The notes under the pieces: model-generated
Told to the model about the DNA's origin: nothing
Databases searched by the model: none
What the model saw: the letters and a program-made list of their open reading frames with translations, nothing else
In this document: in pieces, positions 18,410-26,364 of the stretch
Layout: every line of letters starts with the position of its first letter
How positions within the stretch are numbered: position 1 is the first letter of the stretch
From: CBDANO01 sp965197665
GTDB lineage: Bacteria > Chloroflexota > Dehalococcoidia > Lucifugimonadales > UBA3495
DNA: 64,000 nt
Assembly (NCBI GenBank): GCA_965197665.1
Contig: CBDANO010000005.1
Coordinates: 620,001-684,000 of the forward strand
Reading direction: 5' to 3'
Program-made: the position numbers and the translations under genes

Positions 18410-20104
18410 ATGGAACAATCCGGCGCGGAAATCGTTTGCGAGAGCCTTCTTCAAGAAGGAGTTGATACCTTATTCGGCTTGCCCGGCGGGGCAGTGCTCC
18501 CTCTGTACGGAGCGCTCTCCGGCTACCCTGGGCTGCGGCACATCCTGGTCCGGCACGAGCAGGCCGCGGCCATGGCCGCCGACGGCTACGCCAGGGCTAC
18601 GGGCAAAGTGGGCGTCTGCGTCGCTACTTCCGGGCCGGGCGCCACCAACCTGGTTACCGGCATCGCTAACGCCCAAATGGACTCGATACCCATGGTGGTC
18701 ATCACCGGGCAGGTGCCCCGGGCCGCCATCGGCCGGGACGCATTCCAGGAAACCGACGTTACCGGCATTACGCTGCCAGTCACCAAGCACAGCTATTTGG
18801 TATTGAACGTCGCCGACATTGCGCCGGCCATCAAAGAAGCCTTTCACATTGCTCGGACGGGAAGGCCGGGGCCGGTGTTGGTGGACATCCCCAAGGATGT
18901 GCTCCTCGACGAGCGGACCGAGTTCCTTTGGCCGAAGACGGTGAACCTGGCCGGCTATCACCCGCCGGGGGAGGCCAAGCCGGAGCAGGTAGCCAAAGCC
19001 GCCGACCTGATCAACCGCGCCGAGCGGCCCATAATCCTGGCCGGACACGGGTTGCTCATCTCCCATGCCTATCAAGGGCTCAGCGACCTGGCGGAAAAGG
19101 CCCAGATCCCGGTTATTACCACCCTGCTGGGAATCAGCGCTTTTCCAACCAGCCACTACTTGAACCTGGGATTTCCCGGAATGCACGGCATGGCCCACGC
19201 CAGCTTGGCCATCAACGAGGCCGACCTGCTCATATCCCTGGGAATGCGCTTCGATGACCGGGTGACCGGGAGGCTGGCGGACTTTGCTCCCAACGCCAAG
19301 GTGGTCCACGTCGACATTGACCCTTCCGAGGTGAACAAGAACGTCAAAGCCACCGCGCCAGTGATAGGAGACCTCGCGCTGGTCTTGAAACAATTGCTGC
19401 CAATGGTGGAGCCGGCGGTCCACATCGACTGGCTGCGCCGGGTCGATAACCTCCGCGCCGAGCACCCCCCGCTCCAAATCCGGGAGACCGAAACCCTGCT
19501 CCCCCAGTTCGTGCTCCGGGAGCTTTCGGAGGCGACCAAGGGCGACTCCCTAATCGTGACCGGAGTAGGCCAGCACCAGATGTGGGCCGCCCAGTTTTGC
19601 TCCTTCCACGAGCCGAATACGTTGATTACGTCCGGCGGCCTGGGTTCCATGGGGTACGAAGTCCCCGCCGCCATTGGAGCCAAAGTGGGCCGGCCCGATA
19701 AGACCGTCTGGTCGGTAGCCGGCGACGGCGGCTTTCAAATGACCCTGTGCGACCTAGCCACCGCGGTGGAGAACAACATCGACGTCAAGTTCGCTCTCTT
19801 GAACAACGGTTCGCTGGGCATGGTCCACCAGTGGCAAGACCTCTTCTATAACAAAGACTATTTCGCTACCGTCTACTCTGGAAACCCGGACTTCGTCAAA
19901 CTGGCGGAAGCCTACGGAGTCACCGGCATCCGGGTAACCGAAAAGAGTCAGGTGGCAGGCGCGATTCAGCAAGCCATGGAAACGCCCGGCCCGGTGGTGG
20001 TGGACTTCCTGGTCAAGGAGGACGAAAACGTCTACCCCATGATTCCCGCCGGCGAGTCCGTTAACGAGATGATGGAGGAGCCCTGGTTGGAGGGCATTCG
20101 ATAG
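18410..20104 (+). CDS. ilvB: acetolactate synthase, large (catalytic) subunit
   Basis: The 564-residue TPP enzyme joins two pyruvates, or pyruvate and 2-oxobutyrate, in the first common step of branched-chain amino-acid synthesis. Visible are GLPGGAVLPLY at the N-terminus, the catalytic Glu region (HEQAAAMAADGYARATGKVG), the GPGATNL loop, FAD-contact segments (GMRFDDRVTGR) and the TPP motif GDGGFQM ... NNGSLGMVHQWQ. ATG 18410 follows GGGGAGAG. An upstream GTG in the same frame lies inside the T-box and is rejected. The next gene, ilvN, starts directly after the stop codon. Expression is probably controlled by the T-box leader. Confidence 0.95.
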   Translation: MEQSGAEIVCESLLQEGVDTLFGLPGGAVLPLYGALSGYPGLRHILVRHEQAAAMAADGYARATGKVGVCVATSGPGATNLVTGIANAQMDSIPMVVITGQVPRAAIGRDAFQETDVTGITLPVTKHSYLVLNVADIAPAIKEAFHIARTGRPGPVLVDIPKDVLLDERTEFLWPKTVNLAGYHPPGEAKPEQVAKAADLINRAERPIILAGHGLLISHAYQGLSDLAEKAQIPVITTLLGISAFPTSHYLNLGFPGMHGMAHASLAINEADLLISLGMRFDDRVTGRLADFAPNAKVVHVDIDPSEVNKNVKATAPVIGDLALVLKQLLPMVEPAVHIDWLRRVDNLRAEHPPLQIRETETLLPQFVLRELSEATKGDSLIVTGVGQHQMWAAQFCSFHEPNTLITSGGLGSMGYEVPAAIGAKVGRPDKTVWSVAGDGGFQMTLCDLATAVENNIDVKFALLNNGSLGMVHQWQDLFYNKDYFATVYSGNPDFVKLAEAYGVTGIRVTEKSQVAGAIQQAMETPGPVVVDFLVKEDENVYPMIPAGESVNEMMEEPWLEGIR

Positions 20105-20686
20105 ATGACCCAAAAGATAGTGGGCAAGGAACAATATCATACGATCGTGGCGCTGGTAGAAGACCGGCCCGGTGTGCTGACCCGGGTGGCCAGTATGTTC
20201 CGCAGGCGCGGGTTCAACATCGCCAGCCTGGCCGTGGGCAAGAGCGAGCGCCCCGGGTTGTCCCGCATGACCTTCGTCGTCAATGGCGACGAAGACACGG
20301 TCAACCAAGTAACCAAGCAACTGGACAAGCTAATTGAAGTGATCCGGGTGTCCGACATTTCCGGTCAAGAGATCGTGGCCAGAGAACTGGCCTTGATCAA
20401 GGTCAAGAGCAACTCGGCTTCCCGGGCCGACATCATTCAGATAGTCAACCTCTTCCGGGCGAACATCGTCGACGTGGGCGCCAAGTCGATGGTGATAGAG
20501 ATCACCGGAGAGGAGGACAAGATCAACGCCCTGGAAAACCTGCTCCAGCCCTTCGGAATCCTGGAAATGCTCCGCACCGGAGTGGTGGCCATGGTCCGGG
20601 GCCAATCCGACGGCCGCGTCAGCGACAACGTGGGGTTGGACTTGAATGGCAGCGGAAACGGCCTCGGCGGCGCCCATTTCGCCTGA
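20105..20686 (+). CDS. ilvN: acetolactate synthase, small (regulatory) subunit
   Basis: The 193-residue ACT-domain protein (HTIVALVEDRPGVLTRVASMFRRRGFNIASLAVG) binds the large subunit, stimulates it and carries feedback inhibition by valine-type effectors. The second half (SNSASRADIIQIVNLFRANIVDVG ... EDKINALENLLQPFGILEMLRTGVVAM) is the usual C-terminal ACT-like domain. About 25 extra residues follow, rich in Gly and Asn. Its ATG is immediately after the ilvB TAG, so translation is coupled. Confidence 0.95.
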   Translation: MTQKIVGKEQYHTIVALVEDRPGVLTRVASMFRRRGFNIASLAVGKSERPGLSRMTFVVNGDEDTVNQVTKQLDKLIEVIRVSDISGQEIVARELALIKVKSNSASRADIIQIVNLFRANIVDVGAKSMVIEITGEEDKINALENLLQPFGILEMLRTGVVAMVRGQSDGRVSDNVGLDLNGSGNGLGGAHFA

Positions 20687-20713
20687 CGGACCGGACGAAC
20701 CCTTGGAGCGGCG

Positions 20714-20800
20714 GATTCCAAAAAGTTCAGACCCCGGGGATTCGACCCGAAAGAATTCAGGCCCGGCAAATCCAAACTTGGAAAATTCAGACACGAAGAT
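20714..20800 (+). repeat. three imperfect short repeats between ilvN and ilvC
   Basis: The motif (A)AAxxxTTCAG followed by a C-rich block occurs three times (AAAAAGTTCAGAC, AAAGAATTCAGGC, GAAAATTCAGACA) at about 30-base spacing. Function is not known; it may be a former coding duplication or an RNA-processing site. Confidence 0.4.
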
Positions 20801-20809
20801 GGTAACGTC

Positions 20810-21805
20810 ATGGTAAACGTTTATTACGACAAAGACGCAGACCTGGGTGTGCTGGCCGGTAAGACCATCGGCATAGTGGGTTACGGCAGCCAGGGGCACG
20901 CCCATGCCCTGAATCTCAAGGACAACGGACAAAAGGTGAAAGTCGGCTTGTACCCGGGCAGCGGCAGCCGGGCCGTCGCCGAAGAGGCCGGCTTGGAGGT
21001 TGCCGACGTGCCCGAAGTGGCCGGGGCGGCCGACGTCCTCATGGTGGTTATTCCGGACCACGTCCAAGGCGGAGTCTACCGGGACGAGATCGCGCCGAAC
21101 CTCCGGCCGGGAAGCGCCTTGATGGTAGCCCACGGGTTCAGCATTCACTACCGGGAGGTAGTGCCGCCGGACAACGTGGACGTGATGATGGTGGCGCCCA
21201 AGGCCCCGGGCCACCGGATGCGCGAGTTGTTCGTCGAGGGCGTCGGCGTCCCATCCCTGCTGGCGGTGCATCAAGACGCCACCGGCAACGCCAAGCAAAT
21301 CGGCTTGGCCTATGCCAAGGGCATCGGCTGCACCAGCGCCGGGGTGTTGGAGACGACCATCAAGGACGAGACCGAGAGCGACCTCTTCGGAGAGCAGTCG
21401 ATCCTCTGCGGCGGGGTCACCGCCCTAGTCAACGCCGCCTTTGAGACCCTGGTGGAGGCGGGATACCCCCAGGAAATCGCCTACTTCGAGTGCCTGCACG
21501 AGCTGAAGATGATCGTGGACCTGATGTACCAGGGCGGCCACAACTACATGCACTTCTCAGTCAGCGACACTGCCGAGTACGGCTCCCTCAGCCGTCGCGA
21601 CCGCATCATCGACGAGCACGTGCGCGAGAACATGCGCACCGTGTTGAAGGAGATTCAGGACGGCACCTTCGCCAGGGAATGGATTGCCGAGAACGACGAG
21701 GGCCGCCCCCGGTTCGCCCCCATGCGCAAGGCCGCCCAGACCGCCCCCATCGAAACCATCGGCAAAGAGCTCCGGGCCATGATGCCCTGGATGGACCCCA
21801 AGTAG
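20810..21805 (+). CDS. ilvC: ketol-acid reductoisomerase, class I
   Basis: The 331-residue enzyme isomerises and reduces acetolactate using NADPH and Mg2+. The Rossmann motif GYGSQGHAHALNL and the cofactor loop (VGLYPGSGSRAVAEEAG) are clear. The metal/active-site residues in MVAPKAPGH, DETESDLFGEQSILCGG and the knotted C-terminal domain (YFECLHELKMIVDLMY, SDTAEYG) are also clear. The length is the class I size. It follows ilvN by 123 bases in the same operon. Confidence 0.96.
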   Translation: MVNVYYDKDADLGVLAGKTIGIVGYGSQGHAHALNLKDNGQKVKVGLYPGSGSRAVAEEAGLEVADVPEVAGAADVLMVVIPDHVQGGVYRDEIAPNLRPGSALMVAHGFSIHYREVVPPDNVDVMMVAPKAPGHRMRELFVEGVGVPSLLAVHQDATGNAKQIGLAYAKGIGCTSAGVLETTIKDETESDLFGEQSILCGGVTALVNAAFETLVEAGYPQEIAYFECLHELKMIVDLMYQGGHNYMHFSVSDTAEYGSLSRRDRIIDEHVRENMRTVLKEIQDGTFAREWIAENDEGRPRFAPMRKAAQTAPIETIGKELRAMMPWMDPK

Positions 21806-21898
21806 GTTTAGGACCAAGCAAGTGAGTCGATGGTTATGAATCAGAATCACCAAAACCACATTAGATTACGATTATTAGATTAGGGGGCAAGAAAATCT

Positions 21899-22003
21899 AT
21901 GATTGGGGAGACGTTGAGTGTAGTTCACCATCGCACGCTGGTCTTGGCTGGGCTGGGTGCGGTGGACTACGTGACCCTGCCATTCCCTTCCGAGAACCTC
22001 TAA
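21899..22003 (+). CDS. possible 34-residue leader peptide before leuA
   Basis: A short ATG frame downstream of AGGGGGCAAG codes for a 34-residue peptide beginning MIGETLSVVHHRTLVLAGLG and ending in Leu, with 6 leucines. It is followed by a hairpin (GGGTCCGG ... CCGGACCC, about 22019-22043) ahead of leuA. This layout could serve attenuation, but the leucines are not in a tandem run and no T-tract follows the hairpin. I recognise no family. Confidence 0.25.
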   Translation: MIGETLSVVHHRTLVLAGLGAVDYVTLPFPSENL

Positions 22004-22088
22004 AGGGCGGGCTATCGAAGGGTCCGGCCGAATGGTCCGGACCCGGGCGTCATCACAATTAACTTAGGCAGGGAAGGGAGCGCAAGAA

Positions 22089-23648
22089 ATGGCTGACGAC
22101 AAAGTTTTGTTTTTGGATACTACCCTCCGGGATGGAGAACAGTCCGCAGGCATTGGAATGACGGGCGACGAGAAAATGGAGATCGCCCGCCAACTCCAAA
22201 GAATGCGGGTCGACATCATCGAGGCCGGATTTGCGGCCAGTTCCCCAGGGGACTTCGAGGCGGTCAGCAACATCGCCAAGGAGGTCAAGGGCCCCATCAT
22301 AGCCTCCCTGGCCCGAGCGATCGCCAATGACGTGGACCAAGCCTGGGAAGCGGTCAAGCACGCCGAAAGGCCCCGAATCCACGTTTTTCTGTCGTCCTCG
22401 GAGATTCACCAGATGCACCAACTCCGCAAGAACCGGGAAGAGGTTATGGAGATGGCGGTGGCTATGGTGGAGCGGGCAAAGAGGTACTGCCCAGACGTGG
22501 AGTTCTCCCCCATGGACGCTACCCGCACCAACCGGGAGTACCTGTTCCAGATGCTGGGTGAAGTGATTCGCGCCGGCGCCACCACCGTCAACATTGCCGA
22601 CACCGTGGGCTATGCCATACCGTCGGATTTCGCCGGGCTGATCAAGGACATCCGCAGGGAGGTGCCGGGGGTCGACGGGGTGACCCTTAGCGTGCACTGC
22701 CACAACGATCTGGGCCTAGCCGTATCCAACAGTCTGGCGGCCATCGAGGCCGGCGCCTTCCAAGTGGAAGGGTGCATCAACGGCATCGGCGAACGGGCCG
22801 GCAACGCCTCCCTGGAAGAGATCATTATGGCGGTGGACACCCGGAAGGACATCTTCAAGGTGGATACCGGCATTGATACCACGCAAATATATGCCGCCAG
22901 CCGTCTGGTCAGCCGCATCACCGGCATGTCAGTGCAATCGAACAAGGCCGTCGTGGGTGAAAACGCTTTCCGCCACGCGTCTGGCATACACCAAGACGGG
23001 GTGTTGAAGGACCGGTCGACCTACGAGGTGATGCAGCCCGAGCGGGTGGGCGTGCCCGGCAGCTCTTTGGTCCTGGGCAAGCTAAGCGGCCGGGCGGGAC
23101 TACAAGCCAGGCTGGAGACTCTCGGCTACCAGTTGACCCGAGAAGAAATCTCCAACGTGTTCGAGTCGTTCAAAGTCCTAGCCGACAAGAAGCGGGAAGT
23201 TACCGACCGGGACCTGGAGATCCTGATGGACGAGGAGAAGAGGATATCCAGCGAGCCCGTCACTTACACCCTAGACCACGTTCAGTTCTCCAGCGGCGAC
23301 CACGACATACCCACGGCGACGGTGCGGCTCATTGGGCCGAACCAGAAGGTGGTTTCCGATGCCTCCACCGGCAACGGCCCGGTAGACGCCGTTTGCAACG
23401 CCATCGACCGGGTCGTCGGGTCGTCGTCCAAGTTGGTGGACTTCAACGTACAATCGGTGACCGAAGGCATCGACTCCATGGGTACGGTTACCATCAAGAT
23501 CGAAAACAACGATCAGACCTACACCGGCCGGGGCGCTTCCACCGACATAATCGTTGCCAGCGCCATGGCTTACCTTAGCGCGGTCAACCGCATGTTGGCC
23601 GCCGACGAGCTGGCCGCCTTGCCGCCGGTGGGGACGACGCCGGACTAG
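22089..23648 (+). CDS. leuA: 2-isopropylmalate synthase
   Basis: The 519-residue enzyme condenses acetyl-CoA with 2-oxoisovalerate, the first committed step of leucine synthesis. The TIM barrel shows LDTTLRDGEQSAG, the metal ligands in LSVHCHNDLGLAVSNS and the EGCINGIGERAGNASLEE motif. ENAFRHASGIHQDGVLK marks the subdomain junction. The last 130 residues are the LeuA dimer regulatory domain for leucine feedback (GNGPVDAVCNAID, DSMGTVTIKIE, YTGRGASTDIIVASAMAYLSAVN). The start ATG follows GGGAAGGGAG. It is the last gene of the T-box-controlled operon. Confidence 0.95.
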   Translation: MADDKVLFLDTTLRDGEQSAGIGMTGDEKMEIARQLQRMRVDIIEAGFAASSPGDFEAVSNIAKEVKGPIIASLARAIANDVDQAWEAVKHAERPRIHVFLSSSEIHQMHQLRKNREEVMEMAVAMVERAKRYCPDVEFSPMDATRTNREYLFQMLGEVIRAGATTVNIADTVGYAIPSDFAGLIKDIRREVPGVDGVTLSVHCHNDLGLAVSNSLAAIEAGAFQVEGCINGIGERAGNASLEEIIMAVDTRKDIFKVDTGIDTTQIYAASRLVSRITGMSVQSNKAVVGENAFRHASGIHQDGVLKDRSTYEVMQPERVGVPGSSLVLGKLSGRAGLQARLETLGYQLTREEISNVFESFKVLADKKREVTDRDLEILMDEEKRISSEPVTYTLDHVQFSSGDHDIPTATVRLIGPNQKVVSDASTGNGPVDAVCNAIDRVVGSSSKLVDFNVQSVTEGIDSMGTVTIKIENNDQTYTGRGASTDIIVASAMAYLSAVNRMLAADELAALPPVGTTPD

Positions 23649-23673
23649 GAAAGGTCCAAGACAGGCGCAAAAC

Positions 23674-23714
23674 AACCAAGAGGGGTGCCGCAGTTGCGGT
23701 GTACCTCTTTGGTT
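23674..23714. terminator. hairpin terminator after leuA
   Basis: A long near-perfect stem (AACCAAGAGGGGTGCCGCA with GCGGTGTACCTCTTTGGTT, three-base loop) lies 26 bases after leuA. There is no T-run, so it may also protect the mRNA end. Confidence 0.55.
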
Positions 23715-23735
23715 CATATTCTGACGACCTTGGGT

Positions 23736-23763
23736 TTGTTAGCGTCTCGTGCAATAGTATAAT
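23736..23763 (+). promoter_or_regulatory. promoter of the alkB-methyltransferase pair
   Basis: TTGTTA (23736-23741), 16-base spacer and a perfect TATAAT (23758-23763), about 30 bases before the alkB start codon. Confidence 0.55.
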
Positions 23764-23793
23764 ATGAACACTCTCCAACATGGAGGTGAAACG

Positions 23794-24483
23794 ATGCAAG
23801 CGCAATTACCTCTCCTTGACGACGGCGCCTCTGCTGACAACTCGGTCCGGGTAACGACACGCCACATTAACTACGCGGTGGGTGGCAACCTCGCCCTGCA
23901 GGATGTCGCAGTTCCCGGTCTCTACTTTCTTGAAAAGTTTCTGAGCCAGGAAGAGCAAGATTACTGCGTACAGCGGGTAGATGCAGCCACCAACGAGTGG
24001 CGGAATGACCTCAGTCGGCGTGTTCAGCATTACGGCTGGCGTTATGACTACAAGGGGCGTGCCATCACTCCGGATATGCACTTGGGGGCTCTGCCAGATT
24101 GGTTGGATGATGTGGCGCAGACTCTATACAAACGAACCGGATTCTTCGACCGGGTACCCGAGCAGGTGATAGTAAACGAATACCAGCCGGGGCAGGGTAT
24201 TGCGATGCATATTGATCATCCCGGGTTTGGGCCAACGGTCTGCACTGTATCGCTGCTGGACGACTGGGAAATGGACTTTTCAGGGAACTGGAAAGACAAA
24301 TCCCCGGCGTTGTTGCAGCGCGGCTCCTGTGTGCTACTGACCGGTGAGTCACGTTCAGTTTGGCAGCATGGCATCGCCCCACGCAAGAGTGAGCCACTCG
24401 CCGCTGGACAGAGGAGTCGAAAACGCCGACTGTCCCTGACGTTCAGGACTGTCGTAAACCGCGACGGTGTGAACGAGCTTTAG
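23794..24483 (+). CDS. alkB: AlkB-family 2-oxoglutarate/Fe(II) dioxygenase
   Basis: The 229-residue protein has the AlkB core: VNEYQPGQGIAMHIDHP, with the HxD iron ligands near residues 133-135. The distal His is in SVWQHGIAPRK. The RRLSLTFRTV segment supplies the 2-oxoglutarate-binding arginines. Such enzymes remove alkyl groups from DNA or RNA bases, some act on tRNA. The ATG at 23794 is chosen for its GGAGGTGAA; an ATG ten codons earlier lacks one. GC content is lower than the leu and ilv genes. A methyltransferase gene follows 40 bases downstream in the same direction. Confidence 0.87.
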   Translation: MQAQLPLLDDGASADNSVRVTTRHINYAVGGNLALQDVAVPGLYFLEKFLSQEEQDYCVQRVDAATNEWRNDLSRRVQHYGWRYDYKGRAITPDMHLGALPDWLDDVAQTLYKRTGFFDRVPEQVIVNEYQPGQGIAMHIDHPGFGPTVCTVSLLDDWEMDFSGNWKDKSPALLQRGSCVLLTGESRSVWQHGIAPRKSEPLAAGQRSRKRRLSLTFRTVVNRDGVNEL

Positions 24484-24523
24484 CTAAATCCCGAGTCCCT
24501 TATCATCAAGAGGGAAACCCGCT

Positions 24524-25276
24524 ATGCCCATCCGAGACTATTACGTTGGCGTCATAGACCGAATCATGCATGCACGCCAAATCCAACCGATGAGAAAGCC
24601 TTCTTTTTTCGTTCTCCCCGACGCCACTTTCGCACAAGTAGTGCAGAATACGTACTGGTATACACACCTCGGCGATACCCAGCCACATTATCGGTACGGT
24701 CGTTACTCGAATGTACTAGCGCGATGCATTAAGTCTAAACGTCGGGAGGCCCATGTAGACATTGGCTGTGGGGCTGGAGTGTTTTCGTGGGTTTTTCTCG
24801 ATTGGGCTCAACAACACGGCATTCCGTACAACAATGTTGACCTGTATGGCTACGACCAATGTCAGGAAATGATAAGCCTCTCGCAGATGATACGTACTGG
24901 ATTGAAGCCACACGTACCGACTTATCCACCATTGCAGTATCACTACGATATAGGGACGTTCATTAACTCAGTGAGCACAGGCCGTCGTAATGACACGCAC
25001 TACACGATTACTTTTGGTCATGTATTGGCGCAAAGCCATGATCCTCGAGCTATCCAGGACTTCACGCGAATTATCTTGAATGTTCTTAAGTCACTAGGCC
25101 CAATGTGTTCCTGTCGATTGATAGCTGTTGATGCCCGTGGATGGCATAGTGAATTCTTAGAAGGCTGGGCACAGTTGCTCGGTTGTCTGACCCACGCGGG
25201 CGTAACCTATAATTTGGTCGACAGTTCGGACACCGTCAGGGTTGCACAATTGGTCCCTTCAGTTCCCCGAACCTAG
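24524..25276 (+). CDS. SAM-dependent methyltransferase-like protein beside alkB
   Basis: The 250-residue protein has a class I methyltransferase motif I (AHVDIGCGAGVFSWVF, near residue 78) and a plausible motif II (NNVDLYGYDQCQEMI). ITFGHVLAQSHDP and a C-terminal Rossmann-like part follow. I recognise no closer family, so the substrate is unknown. The start ATG has GAGGG upstream. GC is near 50%, clearly below the neighbourhood, suggesting transfer together with alkB. Its stop overlaps the stop of the convergent gene within a CTAG palindrome. Confidence 0.6.
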   Translation: MPIRDYYVGVIDRIMHARQIQPMRKPSFFVLPDATFAQVVQNTYWYTHLGDTQPHYRYGRYSNVLARCIKSKRREAHVDIGCGAGVFSWVFLDWAQQHGIPYNNVDLYGYDQCQEMISLSQMIRTGLKPHVPTYPPLQYHYDIGTFINSVSTGRRNDTHYTITFGHVLAQSHDPRAIQDFTRIILNVLKSLGPMCSCRLIAVDARGWHSEFLEGWAQLLGCLTHAGVTYNLVDSSDTVRVAQLVPSVPRT

Positions 25277-26265
25277 AGCAGGCGCTTCTGAAATCCGGCA
25301 TCAGCCGGCCGACTTGAGCCATCCAAGTGGAGAGCCGGATAGCCCAACTTCCGCAGGTGGGCTGCCAAGTCCGGAAAGCCGTTCACGGTGTAGACCTGCT
25401 TGGGCTGTACTTGGACTACATAGTCCACCAAAGAGTTGAAGTCGGCGTGGTCGCTATAGGGCAGGCTGCAATCGGTCTGCCAGCCCCAACCCCGGCTATG
25501 GTCATTGGCCCAGCCGGTTAACCCCATGAACCGCAGGCCGGCGACTCCCTCCAGGGCCCCGCGGGCCCACTTCCCCGGCGGGCAGAGCAGCACCTGTCCT
25601 TCGTTCCACCGGCCTTCGAAAGGGCGTAGGCGACCGGGAAATTGAATTCCGCCTTCTTGATAGAGGCGCGCTACGCCGTATACTCCCTCCTCCAGCATCA
25701 CGTCGAACCCCCGGCTCAGCAGCAGGTGCAGCACCTCTTGGGCTTTGCCTAGCCGCCAGGCTTGGACCACAGGCCGCTCCCCTCTGGAGAGCCAGGTCTG
25801 AAGCGTCCCGTATGCGGCGGCCATTACTTGGTCCTGAGCCGGAAAGACGTATTGGGGCCTCCCGTAGGTCGCTTCCATGACCAAGACGTCGCACGGTACG
25901 GGTTCAAGCGCCTCGTTGGTTGGGCTGGCGTTGGTCTTGAAGTCCCCGGTGTAAAGCAGCCGCTCGCCGGTGCGCTTTGACTCGACTAGGGCTTGGGCCG
26001 AGCCGAGGCAATGGCCTGCGGGATGGAGGGTTAGAGTGTATTCCGCCGTTTCCAACGGCTCGCGGTAGTCCAGCAGGATGGGGCTGGACTTCTTCAAGTA
26101 ATCCGACAGCAGCAGACCCGTGTTGCGGGTGAGGACGGGCCGGGCGTGCCTAGCGGTGTGATCCGTGTGCGCGTGGGATATAAGTCCGAATTCCCGCCGG
26201 CGGCGGGAATCCAGCCACAAGTCAAATTGAGGTAAGTACACCCCGCGGTCGAATACTACTTCCAC
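25273..26265 (-). CDS. metallo-beta-lactamase/beta-CASP family nuclease-like protein
   Basis: The 330-residue protein has the zinc motif SHAHTDHTARHARP near residue 32 and further ligands in HPAGHCLGSAQ and LLYTGDFK. It also carries the beta-CASP-type ending with VVQAWRLGKAQEVLHLL and SLPYSDHADFNSLVDYV, and MEATYGRP marks the motif 4 region. It resembles exonuclease-like SNM1/CPSF73 relatives that act on RNA or DNA ends. It starts with GTG at 26265. No partner ligase or helicase is adjacent. Confidence 0.8.
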   Translation of the reverse strand: MEVVFDRGVYLPQFDLWLDSRRRREFGLISHAHTDHTARHARPVLTRNTGLLLSDYLKKSSPILLDYREPLETAEYTLTLHPAGHCLGSAQALVESKRTGERLLYTGDFKTNASPTNEALEPVPCDVLVMEATYGRPQYVFPAQDQVMAAAYGTLQTWLSRGERPVVQAWRLGKAQEVLHLLLSRGFDVMLEEGVYGVARLYQEGGIQFPGRLRPFEGRWNEGQVLLCPPGKWARGALEGVAGLRFMGLTGWANDHSRGWGWQTDCSLPYSDHADFNSLVDYVVQVQPKQVYTVNGFPDLAAHLRKLGYPALHLDGSSRPADAGFQKRLL

Positions 26266-26299
26266 CGGGACCTCAACGGGAACTAGGTCGGCGAAACAA

Positions 26300-26320
26300 A
26301 CGGCCGGTCGGACCGGCCGT
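26300..26320 (-). terminator. intrinsic terminator after the greA-like gene
   Basis: A 9-bp stem (ACGGCCGGT ... ACCGGCCGT) with a three-base loop. On the minus strand it is followed by TTGTTT. It lies 45 bases past the stop codon. Confidence 0.55.
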
Positions 26321-26364
26321 TGTCGGGCCCGCAGGTGTATGTTTGGGCCTCTACCCTCGCCGGA

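Noticed and set aside
18470..19477. Minus-strand 335-codon frame over ilvB
   Set aside because: It lies antisense to a clear acetolactate synthase and has no recognisable domain.
20330..21298. Minus-strand 322-codon frame across ilvN/ilvC
   Set aside because: It spans two genes and the gap between them on the opposite strand and has no domain.
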